Positions 26,622 through 39,292 are shown, counted from the first letter of the stretch. The stretch: DNA of 64,000 nt from Dyadobacter sp. CY345 (GCF_021502725.1 NZ_JAKFFS010000005.1:496001-560000), one strand, 5' to 3'. A program made the numbers and translations. Notes: generated by a model from the letters alone, not told the origin.

Positions 26622-27797
26622 ATGAAAATAAATACAAATCGATTTCCCTGGGTCGATAACCTCCGAGGATTCATCACGTTGCTGGTTGTCGCTCACCATT
26701 CGTCGCTAGCATATACGACTTTTGCGTTTTTCGATAAACAAGCTTACAACGCATCTACACATCCCATCGTAGATAAAATAAGATGGATCGGAATGGATAT
26801 TTTTGAAGATTTCAACGATATTTTTTTTATGTCACTGATGTTCCTGATAAGTGGTATTTTTGTCATGAACGGTTTGGGAAAAGGCGTGAAAAATTTCATC
26901 CGCGATCGCTTTTTCCGATTGTTCATACCGTTTCTTACAGGCGTTTCTGTGTTAATGTTGCTGGCATATTATCCCGCCTATTTATTGGCTTATGGTAAAA
27001 ACGACGTTAAGCTTTACATCGTTGATTATTTCACGACAGAAGGTTGGCCGGTCGGGCCGCCGTGGTTTATCTGGGTTTTATTTTTCTTTAATCTCATCAT
27101 CGCACTTTCATTTCCCCTGCTCAAAACGAATGTTCAAAAATCAGGGATCATACTTTCCTTACTCAAATCAAGACCGTTCAAAATTATTCTTAACCTTTAC
27201 CTGATCTCATGGTTTTTGTATATCCCCCTCCTGCTCTGGGCAGGCCCCGGTACCTGGACAGGCATCGGACCGTTTGATTTCCAGGTGAGCAGAGTGTTAT
27301 TATATTTCGGCTATTTCTCATTTGGTTTGATTATCGGGAGCGTGAACTTGAACGAGGGAATTTTCTCAATCGACTCCGCATTTTTGAAGAAATGGCCGGT
27401 TTGGGTTATCGGTTGTGTCATCACATACGCCTTTCTGAAACTAAGCGAAACGCCTTTGAAACATTTAGTTGAAACAAAACAGATTCCGCTTTTACCAGTT
27501 TTCCTACTTTATCGCTCCATCTGGATACTTTCTTGCGTACTAAGCTGTGTCGCATTTTTGACATTTTTCAGACAATTTTTAAACGCCACCAACACATGGT
27601 GGAATTCTCTTTCTGCAAACGCATATGGAATTTACCTTTTGCATTACATATTCGTATTGTGGACGCAGTACCTTTTACTTAATCTGGAACTTCCCGTCAT
27701 TTTAAAGTTTGTGATTACGTTTTCAGTATCCGTTATCCTAAGCTGGATAGCAACTTATTTTCTGAAAAAATTAAGGTTCATTGGAAAATATCTTTGA
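26622..27797 (+). CDS. Acyltransferase family 3 membrane protein
   Basis: A 391-residue protein with about ten membrane helices. The N-terminus has NRFPWVDNLRGFITLLVVAHH; the R-G and the H of the V-x-x-H motif are characteristic of the Acyl_transf_3 (OafA/OpgC-like) family, which moves acyl groups onto sugars of surface glycans. Substrate unknown. The ATG at 26622 is preferred to an upstream TTG. It is convergent with the M16 peptidase gene, with a shared terminator between. Confidence 0.85.
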   Translation: MKINTNRFPWVDNLRGFITLLVVAHHSSLAYTTFAFFDKQAYNASTHPIVDKIRWIGMDIFEDFNDIFFMSLMFLISGIFVMNGLGKGVKNFIRDRFFRLFIPFLTGVSVLMLLAYYPAYLLAYGKNDVKLYIVDYFTTEGWPVGPPWFIWVLFFFNLIIALSFPLLKTNVQKSGIILSLLKSRPFKIILNLYLISWFLYIPLLLWAGPGTWTGIGPFDFQVSRVLLYFGYFSFGLIIGSVNLNEGIFSIDSAFLKKWPVWVIGCVITYAFLKLSETPLKHLVETKQIPLLPVFLLYRSIWILSCVLSCVAFLTFFRQFLNATNTWWNSLSANAYGIYLLHYIFVLWTQYLLLNLELPVILKFVITFSVSVILSWIATYFLKKLRFIGKYL

Positions 27798-27812
27798 CGG
27801 AAAAGTTAAAAA

Positions 27813-27853
27813 AAAACGGTCTCTCTGTAAATGTTTACAGAAAGACCGGTTTT
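27813..27853. terminator. Bidirectional terminator between acyltransferase and M16 genes
   Basis: Arms AAAACGGTCTCTCTGTAAA and TTTACAGAAAGACCGGTTTT pair with small mismatches around a 2-3 base loop. A run of A residues on the left and T residues on the right suit both directions. Confidence 0.75.
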
Positions 27854-27869
27854 CAACGCATAAGAATAA

Positions 27870-30707
27870 CTATTTAACCGGTTTTCCTTCGCGGTCAAGT
27901 TCAACGACTTCAAACCCTTTGGCCGTTATTTTATCCAATAATTTCGTCTTATCTCCTACCAAAACAATTACCAGCGCTTTCTCATTCGGGAGATTCCCGG
28001 ATGCCAGTTTGTTGAGATCCGATGCACCCAATGTTTTTAGAATCTGGTTCTGTTTTTCGGTATAATCCTGAGGCAGATCATAAGTCTGGATGTTGCTAAG
28101 AAATCCTGTTTTCTGAAAACCTGTCTCATATTTCCTTGCCTCACTTTGCGTAATTGAACTCTGTGTGAATGCCAATTCTTCAGGAGTCATCCCATTGGTT
28201 TCGAAGTCCGTGATGATTCTTAACACGTCTACCAATGCGCTATCCGTAGCTTCCGCTTTTATTCCGGAGGTAAAAGTATAGGTTCCAGTGTATTTGTCTC
28301 CGGCGAAATAAGAACGGGCACCATAAGTCCAACCTTTATCTTCACGAAGATATAAATTCAGACGACTGTTAAATGCGGCACCTAAGGGATAATTCATCAC
28401 ATTGGATTTGTAATAATCACCAAGGGCATCGTACTTCATATCTGTAACTTTCCCTACACGAAATTCGGTTTGCGCAGCATTTGGAACATCTACGAAAAAC
28501 ACTTTTGTCTTTTCAACTTTCGGTGCGGCAGGGAATGTCGGAAATGTGATTTCATTATCCGGCATCTCACTTAGGAAAGCAAGTTTTGATAAAATATCTT
28601 TTTCAGTAACATCGCCAACGACCACAATCTCCGCGTCTTTTCGTGAGAATTTATTTTTATAGTAATAATCAACATCAGCAAGTTTGATATTATTAATCGT
28701 TGCCTGAGATCCCGAAGTAGAACGTCCGAGCGGATTTCCTTCACCTTGAAGCAAAGAATTGTAAACCAGATTTGCCACAGTTGCAGGTTGGTTCAACGCA
28801 TTTTTGATACTTTCAGAAAAACGCTTTTGATTTCTCGTAAAATCCTGATCATTGAACGCCGGACGCAGTAAACGTTCCTGTAAAAGCGCGATCGTTTTAT
28901 CAATATTTTTTGTCAGCGAACGTACCTGAACTTTTATCGCGTCATCAGCTGCATAAATATCGATGCTGCTTCCAAGCTCATCAAGCGCTACGGAGAATGC
29001 TTCCGACGTATAATTTTTAGTATCCTCGCCCATCATGGCAGCGAACAAATTCGCCGTGCCTGATTTGGATGCACTGTCCAGAAATGCTCCTCCCTTAAAA
29101 CTTAACGACAAATAAACCGCTGGCACTTCATTCGCTGTGGTACCAATTATCTTGATATCGCCCATCTTGCCTTTCCATAGTTCGGGTGCTTTTACAACAA
29201 CCGCACTTGCCGGCGCAGGAATTTTGCTGCGGTCAAATTTATCTTTTGCTTTGTTGTATTTTAGCCCGGCATATCCATAATCAGGAGCTTTATAACCTAC
29301 CTGAGAAATGGTATAATTGTCTTCTGCCGCCTTGTTATCTTCATTTCCTTTGGTAAGAATACTCAAAACCACAGCATGTTTACCCTTGATATATTGGTTA
29401 TAAACACGCATCACATCTTCCTTAGTAACAGAGGCATAGTCTTGCAAAAACTTGCCGATGTAATTTGGATTTCCTGTGAAAGTATAAAAACTGGCAAGCT
29501 GCGAAACTTTGCCTGAAACGCTTTCAAGACCATAAATAACATTTGCTTCGCTTTGGCTCTTAAACTTGGAAATATCCTGATCGCTCACACCACGTTTCTC
29601 AAATTCAACCAAAGTTTCCCTAATCGTTTTTTCAATATCTGAAAGTTTTTGTCCGGGATAAGGAATGACACGGAAACCAAATTCTCCGGATAATTCAGTG
29701 GTACTGTTATTCACAGACATATTGACCGCCTTGTTAGCCTTGATCAGGTTTTTATACAAAAGCGAATTGTTGCCCTGCCCTAATATTTCAGCAAGACAGT
29801 CCAGTGCAGGCTCATCTTTACTGTAAGTTGGCGTAGTTGGATAGACCATATAATACATCGGCAATTTTGCATAATTGTCTGTGTACGACACATAGCGGTC
29901 TTTTTCAAGAACCGGAGCAGGAAGCACGACTGGTTTAACAGCAGGACCTTTCGGTATAGGGCCAAAATATTTCTCGGCCCAGGCAAGCACCTGTTTTGGA
30001 TTTACATCGCCACCGACGGTTACAACCGCATTGTTCGGCCCATACCATCTAAGAAAAAAGTTCTTCAAATCGACCGCCGCAACACGGTTCAGATCCTCGA
30101 TATATCCGATCGTAAGCCAGCTGTACGGGTTTCCATAGGGATATAAATTTTTGGAGATCATTTCCCCAGCCAGTCCGTATGGGCGGTTATCATAATTCTG
30201 ACCGCGCTCATTTTTAACCGTTGCGCGCTGCACTTCGAATTTTTTCTGCGTTACGGCATCAAGAAGAAAACCCATCCTGTCAGCTTCAAGCCATAACATT
30301 TTTTCAACCTGATTTGCCGGGATTGTTTCAAAATAATTCGTCCGGTCGCGGTTGGTACTCCCGTTCAGCGTTCCGCCGGCCTCAGTAATCAGTTTAAAAT
30401 GCTGTTCATCTTCCACATGGTCCGAGCCCTGAAACATCATGTGTTCAAAAAAGTGGGCAAATCCGGATTTCCCAATCTCTTCACGAGCAGAACCTACATG
30501 ATACGTAACATCCACGTGCGCCAGAGGATCACTGTGATCTTCGTGGATCAGCAACGTGAGTCCGTTCGGCAAAACATAACGCTCATAAGGAATAATGGTT
30601 TCCGAGCCTTTTCTAACGACCTTTTCAATTAATTTGGCCTGTCCGTTTACCGTCACAGGCACCTGCAAGTAAAGCAAAGCGCCTACCGCAATGATCAGTT
30701 TTTTCAT
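27870..30707 (-). CDS. M16 family zinc metallopeptidase (two-domain, exported)
   Basis: A 945-residue protein with a signal peptide (to about NGQA, residue 24). The first M16 half has HFFEH at residues 85-89, the inverted HxxEH zinc site, with the third ligand Glu in VKNERGQNYDN. Two M16_C segments and a second, non-catalytic half follow. This size and layout match the large M16 peptidases (pitrilysin/protease III-like) of Bacteroidota. Likely role: degradation of peptides in the periplasm or outer membrane. The ATG at 30707 is preferred to a TTG two codons upstream. Confidence 0.93.
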   Translation of the reverse strand: MKKLIIAVGALLYLQVPVTVNGQAKLIEKVVRKGSETIIPYERYVLPNGLTLLIHEDHSDPLAHVDVTYHVGSAREEIGKSGFAHFFEHMMFQGSDHVEDEQHFKLITEAGGTLNGSTNRDRTNYFETIPANQVEKMLWLEADRMGFLLDAVTQKKFEVQRATVKNERGQNYDNRPYGLAGEMISKNLYPYGNPYSWLTIGYIEDLNRVAAVDLKNFFLRWYGPNNAVVTVGGDVNPKQVLAWAEKYFGPIPKGPAVKPVVLPAPVLEKDRYVSYTDNYAKLPMYYMVYPTTPTYSKDEPALDCLAEILGQGNNSLLYKNLIKANKAVNMSVNNSTTELSGEFGFRVIPYPGQKLSDIEKTIRETLVEFEKRGVSDQDISKFKSQSEANVIYGLESVSGKVSQLASFYTFTGNPNYIGKFLQDYASVTKEDVMRVYNQYIKGKHAVVLSILTKGNEDNKAAEDNYTISQVGYKAPDYGYAGLKYNKAKDKFDRSKIPAPASAVVVKAPELWKGKMGDIKIIGTTANEVPAVYLSLSFKGGAFLDSASKSGTANLFAAMMGEDTKNYTSEAFSVALDELGSSIDIYAADDAIKVQVRSLTKNIDKTIALLQERLLRPAFNDQDFTRNQKRFSESIKNALNQPATVANLVYNSLLQGEGNPLGRSTSGSQATINNIKLADVDYYYKNKFSRKDAEIVVVGDVTEKDILSKLAFLSEMPDNEITFPTFPAAPKVEKTKVFFVDVPNAAQTEFRVGKVTDMKYDALGDYYKSNVMNYPLGAAFNSRLNLYLREDKGWTYGARSYFAGDKYTGTYTFTSGIKAEATDSALVDVLRIITDFETNGMTPEELAFTQSSITQSEARKYETGFQKTGFLSNIQTYDLPQDYTEKQNQILKTLGASDLNKLASGNLPNEKALVIVLVGDKTKLLDKITAKGFEVVELDREGKPVK

Positions 30708-31222
30708 TTTCAAACTGTGTTTTAAACTTGGAACATTTTATTTTTCCCAATATTCTGATACACTCTGATTTTCTCAAATCAGGCATATTCGGAAATTGAT
30801 TGGCTATTTTGGGTAAACCCACTTTCGAAACGTAAGTTCTTAAATACTTTCGATTTTACACGCTACTGAGCGTAAATTCCTTGACTGACTGACCACCGCA
30901 CAAACGTTTTCGTTTTAAAACCGTCATTTGGGCAAAACGAAAAATGGAATCCATTACGTTGGAACAATTTGTTGATATAGAAGAAATTTAAAATAATTAG
31001 CCTGACGCTTCAAAAATTTAAGGCAAAATCTGTTCAATTAAAGACTACCGTTGATCACTAAATGAAAATGAACGGCGGTTAACGTATCCGAAAGACCTCA
31101 CCATTCATGCTTGATTTGAGAGAATTATGCACAATATTTAAAATTGTATTTAATCATTGATCAAAAAAAATGTTGCCAGACATAAATCCGGCAACACGTT
31201 TGCTTGATGATGAAGTTTAAAA
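30708..31222. other. Intergenic stretch ending in a minus-strand terminator
   Basis: No gene was seen in about 500 bases. The right end has a stem-loop at 31171-31196 (TGTTGCCAGA with TCCGGCAACA) followed on the minus strand by eight T residues (31163-31170), a good intrinsic terminator for the YtxH-like gene. The rest should include the M16 promoter. Confidence 0.6.
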
Positions 31223-31447
31223 TTATTCGACGGTGACCAAGTCATGATCTTGTTTGAACAAATCCCCATTATACCTGCGCCCGGGTCGTCTGTCCAAAAA
31301 ATGTTTTAATCGAAACCTTGTCTGCTTTCCTGACATAGGCGTCAATAACACTGAGGCTGCGAAGCCATATGCGGCGGCAAGTACGATTCCTGCAACAACT
31401 GCCCCCGGAGAAAGTGATTCTTTTGATTTACTATTTTTTGCGTTCAT
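31223..31447 (-). CDS. YtxH-like small membrane protein
   Basis: A 74-residue protein: polar Lys/Ser-rich start, a glycine/alanine-rich membrane helix (AVVAGIVLAAAYGFAASVLL), then TPMSGKQTRFRLKHFLDRR. The G-x-x-x-G helix followed by P-x-S-G-K-x-T-R is the hallmark of YtxH-domain (general stress) proteins. It is usually 80-130 residues, so this copy is short. It lies beside small stress-type genes, including Hsp20, supporting a stress-response role. The 256 bases to the next gene hold divergent promoters but none is clear. Confidence 0.72.
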   Translation of the reverse strand: MNAKNSKSKESLSPGAVVAGIVLAAAYGFAASVLLTPMSGKQTRFRLKHFLDRRPGRRYNGDLFKQDHDLVTVE

Positions 31448-31703
31448 AGTGCTGACATTTATTTATAGTAGCTATGCTAAAAGCATGCCATCGATTCTAA
31501 CTTAAAGTATTCTACCAACATCAATTCTTTTTAACTGACCAGAATTAGAGGCACTTGTTGCAATTCTGTTAACGTTACTTTCACTACTTTTTTGGCCTTT
31601 TAAAAAATATTTAGCGGTTCATAAAGTAAAAATTATCCTGGCGCGTCTACCTTAAAAATCAGTTGAAGTAAATCAATCATTTTAAAATTAATCAAAACAA
31701 ATC

Positions 31704-32006
31704 ATGAAAAATAAAGCTCGTTTTATATTTCCCCGACTTATCGGTGCAACTGTAATCGTAGGCCTTGCGGCTCTTATTGTTACCACTTTATTCAAATTGT
31801 TAGTAGGGATGCTGTTCGTGGCAGGCGCGGTAATGCTGGTGAAACGCCTTCTTTTCGACGACAGACAGAACATGTCCGTACCGCATGAATTTCAAAATTA
31901 CAATGGCGGTATCACACCAATTGGCAACCATTATGGCATGGCCAGCCAACCAATTTTTGTATCGACAAAGTTTTCAAATTCATCAACTATTATACCTATC
32001 AACTAA
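31704..32006 (+). CDS. Small membrane protein of unknown function
   Basis: A 100-residue protein with one or two membrane helices (residues 10-47: LIGATVIVGLAALIVTTLF and LVGMLFVAGAVMLV), then KRLLFDDRQ and a polar tail rich in Asn, Gly and Ser. It ends 78 bases before the Hsp20 gene, in the same direction, and starts 256 bases from the divergent YtxH-like gene. No family recognised; co-occurrence with Hsp20 suggests an envelope-stress role. Confidence 0.62.
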   Translation: MKNKARFIFPRLIGATVIVGLAALIVTTLFKLLVGMLFVAGAVMLVKRLLFDDRQNMSVPHEFQNYNGGITPIGNHYGMASQPIFVSTKFSNSSTIIPIN

Positions 32007-32084
32007 TTGTAAAATCGCCGGGCCAGCAGGACGGCTAAGGTTACTTAAATTTTAAATTTTTCATTCAGATTAAACTCAAAAGTC

Positions 32085-32558
32085 ATGTATAATCAAGCAA
32101 GAACAGATTCACAAAACGAACAAGGTTTCAGATATAACGGCCACGGGTGTGGTAACGGTTTAAAAAGCAAATTCGCTGAGCATTTTGCTCGCAAGGGTCG
32201 CTTTGATAAAATTTTTGGCGGGCAATTCTCAAATCGTAAAGCCGCCAACATTCAGGAAAATGATTCCTCTTTTATTATTTCGCTGTACGCTGCGGGACTA
32301 AATAAAAGCAATTTCAAGATTTCAGCAACTGAGGATATCCTGACTATATCTTATTCAGCTCCAAAAACGCAGGAAAATGATGGAATTAATTTCAGCCATC
32401 AGGAGTACCAATTCGGCAGTTTCGAACGCTCGTTTCAGTTAAATGGTAAAGTTTTGACAGAGAGCATTAGCGCGACATATCGTGATGGAGTGTTGATTGT
32501 AACCTTGCCAAAAAATCTGGCAACGAATATTCCAGCCCAAGAAGTGCCTGTAAGTTAA
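32085..32558 (+). CDS. Hsp20/alpha-crystallin small heat-shock protein
   Basis: A 157-residue protein. After a polar 50-residue N-terminus comes the alpha-crystallin domain: ANIQENDSSFIISLYAAGL, NFKISATEDILTISYSA, FSHQEYQFGSFERSFQL and the final YRDGVLIVTLPKN, matching the A-x-x-x-x-G-x-L-x-x-x-x-P-K end of the family. sHsps hold unfolded proteins for refolding. The region between 32080 and 32560 lies downstream of a small membrane protein gene and may be co-transcribed. A terminator follows. Confidence 0.9.
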   Translation: MYNQARTDSQNEQGFRYNGHGCGNGLKSKFAEHFARKGRFDKIFGGQFSNRKAANIQENDSSFIISLYAAGLNKSNFKISATEDILTISYSAPKTQENDGINFSHQEYQFGSFERSFQLNGKVLTESISATYRDGVLIVTLPKNLATNIPAQEVPVS

Positions 32559-32623
32559 TTTAACAGCGTTAGAAAACGGCATCCTCAGATCAGTATACAT
32601 AATTGATCGTTGAGTTTTTGTCA

Positions 32624-32680
32624 AAAAGCAAAGTTGGATTTGGTTATATATTGACCGGAATTGACTTTGCTTTTGTTTTA
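32624..32680 (+). terminator. Terminator of the Hsp20 gene
   Basis: AAAAGCAAAGT (32624-32634) pairs with ACTTTGCTTTT (32664-32674), an 11-bp stem around a long loop, followed by GTTTTA. Confidence 0.55.
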
Positions 32681-32723
32681 CTTGCAAGTCATCTAACACA
32701 ACCAAAGTCATTTTTTCAACCCA

Positions 32724-32831
32724 TTACTTCAACTTTTGAGCGTCACCTTTTAAAGTTTCCCACCACGTTGTAGAAATATAAAAAGGGGAAAATACCACGA
32801 ATAAAAACCACTTCATAATTTTGTTCAGCAT
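32724..32831 (-). CDS. 35-residue membrane peptide
   Basis: A short frame starting at ATG 32831: MLNKIMKWFLFVVFSPFYIS followed by TTWWETLKGDAQKLK and a stop. It has one hydrophobic segment with an aromatic-rich end and an amphipathic charged tail, the shape of a real single-pass small protein. It points toward Hsp20 and lies in the stress gene cluster. No family was recognised. The clean composition makes a chance frame less likely, but confidence is moderate. Confidence 0.45.
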   Translation of the reverse strand: MLNKIMKWFLFVVFSPFYISTTWWETLKGDAQKLK

Positions 32832-33096
32832 GATCTTAACAGTTTAAATACCAAAACAATATAATGAAAAGTATTAATTATTTCATTTAACAATCTTTGA
32901 GATATCTTAAACAGACTGAAAATTCTAATCAAGGACTCTATTATTTGAACACAAAATTTGCGCAGGAAGCTCGGTAACAAAGAAAGATTGCGTATCCAAC
33001 TTTAATTATTCACTAGTCATTCAGTCAATCAGTTTACTGTATTAAATCAAAAAATAATTGCAATTTTGAGTTGCTATCAAACTACAATTATCTGTG

Positions 33097-34425
33097 ATGA
33101 TTAAATCAATTTTACTGTTTTTGAGCTTTATAATTGTTTCGTTTTCTTCGGTTGCACAAATGGAAAAATCGACCCATTTTCCTGATGGGACTAAAATACC
33201 AAACTGGTTTTCGGACAGTTCAAAAATTAATATTAACGATCTTGGCAGGCAATTCATCATCACTGAGCACGGCGCGATCATGGATAGTACTGTCGTGCAA
33301 ACAGCTGTTCTGCAAAAAATTATTGATATTGCTGAGCAGCAAGGTGGCGGTGTGATTGTTTTTCCAAAAGGTACGTTCCTAAGCGGAGCACTGTTTTTCA
33401 AACCTAAAACACACCTTTTCATTTCAAAAGGTGCAGTGCTAAAAGGCTCTGACAAAATCGCGGATTATCCGATTATGCCATCCCGGATGGAAGGGCAAAG
33501 TCTGGATTATTTCCCTGCACTGGTGAATGCGTATGGCGTCAATGGTTTTACAATATCAGGCCAAGGCACGATAGATGGCAACGGGCTGAATTATTGGAAG
33601 GCATTTTGGCAAAGGAGGAAAGAAAATCCTAATTGTACAAACCTTGAAGTTTCCCGGCCGCGACTGGTATTTATCTGGAAAAGTAACGACGTGCAAGTGC
33701 AGGATGTTACGCTTCAAAATTCAGGCTTCTGGACAAGCCATTACTATCAGTGCAACAATGTTAAAATCCTGAACGTACGCATAACAGCCCCACACGAACC
33801 AATAAAGGCACCAAGCACGGACGCAATCGATCTGGATGTTTGCAATAATGTGCTGATTAAAGGTTGTTATCTGGCGGTCAACGACGATGCGATTGCGCTA
33901 AAAGGAGGAAAAGGGCCTTATGCAGATAAGGAACCTGGCAACGGAGGCAATTCAAATATCATTATCGAAGACTGTGAGTTTGGCTTTTGCCATGCGGCCC
34001 TTACCTGCGGCAGCGAAGCCATTCACAACAAAAATATCGTAATGCGCGACTGCCACATTACCAATGCAATGCGTGTTCTTTGGCTAAAAATGAGACCGGA
34101 CACTCCGCAAAAATACGAATTTATTAGTGTTGAAAATATTGACGGCCAGGCGCATAGTTTAATTTACGTAAAACCATGGAAGCAATTTTTTGATCTTAAA
34201 GGCAGGAAAGATGTTCCATTATCTTATTGCGACCATATCAGTTTAAAAAATATTAAACTGAAATGCGAAGTCTTTTTTGATGTGAGTCCCGGAGAATACG
34301 ACAAACTCTCCAATTTCCGATTTGACAAGCTCGATATTACCGCAAAAAATGCGTCGTATGACAAAACGGTAGTGAAGAATTTTACAATGACAAATGTAAA
34401 AGTCAACGGTAAAATCTTTCAATGA
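33097..34425 (+). CDS. Glycoside hydrolase family 28 (polygalacturonase-like)
   Basis: A 442-residue exported protein with a signal peptide ending SSVAQ. A right-handed beta-helix fold is indicated by NGFTISGQGTIDGNGLNYW, the catalytic STDAIDLDV and NDDAIALKGG segments (the N-T-D and D-D pairs of GH28), CGSEAIHN and RVLWLKMRP. GH28 enzymes hydrolyse pectic galacturonans, though rhamno- and xylogalacturonases share the fold. ATG 33097 follows an in-frame GTG by one codon and is preferred. A weak hairpin with T residues follows (34437-34474). It stands alone without a pectin utilisation locus. Confidence 0.9.
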   Translation: MIKSILLFLSFIIVSFSSVAQMEKSTHFPDGTKIPNWFSDSSKININDLGRQFIITEHGAIMDSTVVQTAVLQKIIDIAEQQGGGVIVFPKGTFLSGALFFKPKTHLFISKGAVLKGSDKIADYPIMPSRMEGQSLDYFPALVNAYGVNGFTISGQGTIDGNGLNYWKAFWQRRKENPNCTNLEVSRPRLVFIWKSNDVQVQDVTLQNSGFWTSHYYQCNNVKILNVRITAPHEPIKAPSTDAIDLDVCNNVLIKGCYLAVNDDAIALKGGKGPYADKEPGNGGNSNIIIEDCEFGFCHAALTCGSEAIHNKNIVMRDCHITNAMRVLWLKMRPDTPQKYEFISVENIDGQAHSLIYVKPWKQFFDLKGRKDVPLSYCDHISLKNIKLKCEVFFDVSPGEYDKLSNFRFDKLDITAKNASYDKTVVKNFTMTNVKVNGKIFQ

Positions 34426-34488
34426 TACAAAAATAAATCCCCCCTTACCAATTAAAGGCAAGAGGGTATTTTTCTATTCAAACAAAAT

Positions 34489-37251
<2,763 letters not shown>

Positions 37252-38106
37252 ATGAAAAATTTTTTCTATTTAGCAGTATTGCTGGCGGCCATCTCATGCA
37301 ATTCGAATGCGAACGAACCTGATCCGGTTGTTGCTATTGAGCACCAGGCACCGTTTGGTACAGACACAGTTGGAGTTAAACTGAAAAGCGTAACGTTTAA
37401 CGGAAAGCTGCTTATCGAATATTCTTATTCGAATGGGTATCTGAGCGGCTATAAAAAGTACGTTGCATTTTCAAAACCGCGATTTTTCCAGACTGGTATC
37501 TTCACAAGAAATGGCGGCGCCCCTCAAAAGGCGGAAGTTTTAGTTGCGCAAATTACTCCTGAAACAGAATTTGTTTCTGAAAAACAAGATCCAAGAATTA
37601 CTATGCAATATGCGCCAGCCAAAACGGATTCAATCCGTGAGGTAGCTGAGCAGGATTTTCTGACTTCGTCAACAGTAAACAAAACTTTCAAGTTTAATAA
37701 GGGAGGATTTATTGTAGAGGAAGTTGCGAGCCCTTCTAACGGTGATGGCTATGTTGTTACGTATGTGAGGAATGGTGAGAACAATGTTGCGCAAACTTAC
37801 AGAGTTGTAAAATCGCAGTCGGCAAAAACAAACAAAGTAGAATTTACTTATGACACGAAGCCCAATCCATTCTTCGATTTGGGCATTGACTGGGAAGGAA
37901 ACTTTACGAATTACGCAGTTAGTCCGAATAATCCATTGCAGGAGATTGTTTATAATAAAGACAACAGAGGTGTAAAATCAACTTATGTTTATGATTATCA
38001 GGCAAATGGCTATCCGAAAAAAATAACCATAACTAGGGGATTTATCAATGTTGATGGCGGAGAGGAAACTGACAGTCCGATTGTGCTGGACCTTCAATAC
38101 TATTAA
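37252..38106 (+). CDS. Lipoprotein of unknown function
   Basis: A 284-residue protein with a lipobox ending LLAAISC, a short acidic linker and a beta-rich body. Segments such as NGKLLIEYSYSNGYLSGYKKY and NNRGVKSTYVYDYQANGYPKKI recall YD-repeat or DUF4595-like proteins of Bacteroidota. That is only a resemblance. It ends 15 bases before a strong terminator. Confidence 0.6.
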   Translation: MKNFFYLAVLLAAISCNSNANEPDPVVAIEHQAPFGTDTVGVKLKSVTFNGKLLIEYSYSNGYLSGYKKYVAFSKPRFFQTGIFTRNGGAPQKAEVLVAQITPETEFVSEKQDPRITMQYAPAKTDSIREVAEQDFLTSSTVNKTFKFNKGGFIVEEVASPSNGDGYVVTYVRNGENNVAQTYRVVKSQSAKTNKVEFTYDTKPNPFFDLGIDWEGNFTNYAVSPNNPLQEIVYNKDNRGVKSTYVYDYQANGYPKKITITRGFINVDGGEETDSPIVLDLQYY

Positions 38107-38120
38107 AATATTATCACCGT

Positions 38121-38162
38121 AAAAAAATCCCTGACTGCAAATTTGCGGCCAGGGATTTTTTA
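38121..38162. terminator. Bidirectional terminator
   Basis: AAAAAATCCCTG (38122-38133) pairs with CAGGGATTTTTT (38150-38161) and inner GCAAA/TTTGC bases, giving runs of A and T at both ends. It separates the convergent lipoprotein and SGNH hydrolase genes. Confidence 0.85.
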
Positions 38163-38182
38163 TGGCCAAATAGCTTACTTTC

Positions 38183-39046
38183 TCACTTCAATCCTTTCCA
38201 TTTCTCAATCAGCATGTTGGCAATTATTTCATAACCTTTGTCCGATGGATGTAAACCATCATAAGTCATATTGATCGCTTCGGGAGGATATGGATATTCG
38301 TCGGTTTCGGGATTGTATGGAACTGCCGTATAACCGGGATAGGTATAATTTTCATACTTGCCGGTTTGAGGATCTTTCAACCGCTTGAAGTTTACCATAT
38401 TTTCCGGTGTGATGCCACTTTCGTGATATAAATCCACGACCGGATAATCTTCAAGTTTCCCGATTTCAACCACAGCATTTGCGAAATTTTCAAGCTCCTG
38501 CTCTTTTTTAGTTCTGTATGATCCGTAAGCATTGTTTTTTGCATTATTGATATAAACAAAATCACCACGTTGCATGGGAGTTATCAGGATGATTTCAGCC
38601 TTATTGTTAAGATTTTTAAGTTTGTCACTGATAATCCGGAATGCACCGTAAACTGTGCTTGAGCCAGTATTATCGGTATAGTCAGAAATATTGCCCAGCG
38701 TTTTCCCCTGCCACCAGTCGTTAGTCCCAAGAAATATTGTGTAAACATCCGCCCTCTCTAGCCCGATTGATTCAATCTTATCAGCTATATTAATGGAAGT
38801 CCAGCCATTGTGACCTTGATTAACGTACTCGATATTTTTAAATTTTTCCGTGATTAAGGTCATATAACCTTTCGTAATCCTGTTGCCAGTTTCGTCCTGG
38901 TGGTCATTGAGATAAGTAATGGAATCGCCAATGGCAACCCAGGTAATCTTTCTGGAAACAGACGCTACGGATATGCATATTAAAAATCCAAGGAGAAGTG
39001 TATTGTTTATGAAATGTCGACGATTGATCATCTTGTGTTTAGTCAT
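38183..39046 (-). CDS. SGNH/GDSL-type hydrolase
   Basis: A 287-residue exported esterase-like protein. Block I is WVAIGDSITYLND (Gly-Asp-Ser), block III has FLGTNDWWQG (Gly-x-Asn-Asp) and block V has DGLHPSDKGYEII, giving the Ser-Asp-His set. N-terminal hydrophobic residues suggest secretion. SGNH enzymes cleave ester bonds, often acetyl groups on glycans, but the substrate is unknown. Confidence 0.88.
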   Translation of the reverse strand: MTKHKMINRRHFINNTLLLGFLICISVASVSRKITWVAIGDSITYLNDHQDETGNRITKGYMTLITEKFKNIEYVNQGHNGWTSINIADKIESIGLERADVYTIFLGTNDWWQGKTLGNISDYTDNTGSSTVYGAFRIISDKLKNLNNKAEIILITPMQRGDFVYINNAKNNAYGSYRTKKEQELENFANAVVEIGKLEDYPVVDLYHESGITPENMVNFKRLKDPQTGKYENYTYPGYTAVPYNPETDEYPYPPEAINMTYDGLHPSDKGYEIIANMLIEKWKGLK

Positions 39047-39292
39047 ATCATTGTTTTAAAATTGAGATTTGGCAGACTTATTCGGAAAATCTGTTTGAAT
39101 AAACAAATACAGTTTAATGTAGGAAATACTTATCCCGATTTAATTTTTACAAAATTGTTGACGAACATTATTTGGTTGGAGTAAAATCAAATCCTTATTA
39201 TTACAGATATTCTCATTAAAATAAAACAGTCCAAAACTTATCAAAGTGTGAACGGACGGCAGAATTTTATATCACCTGTAAACACTAATTCA

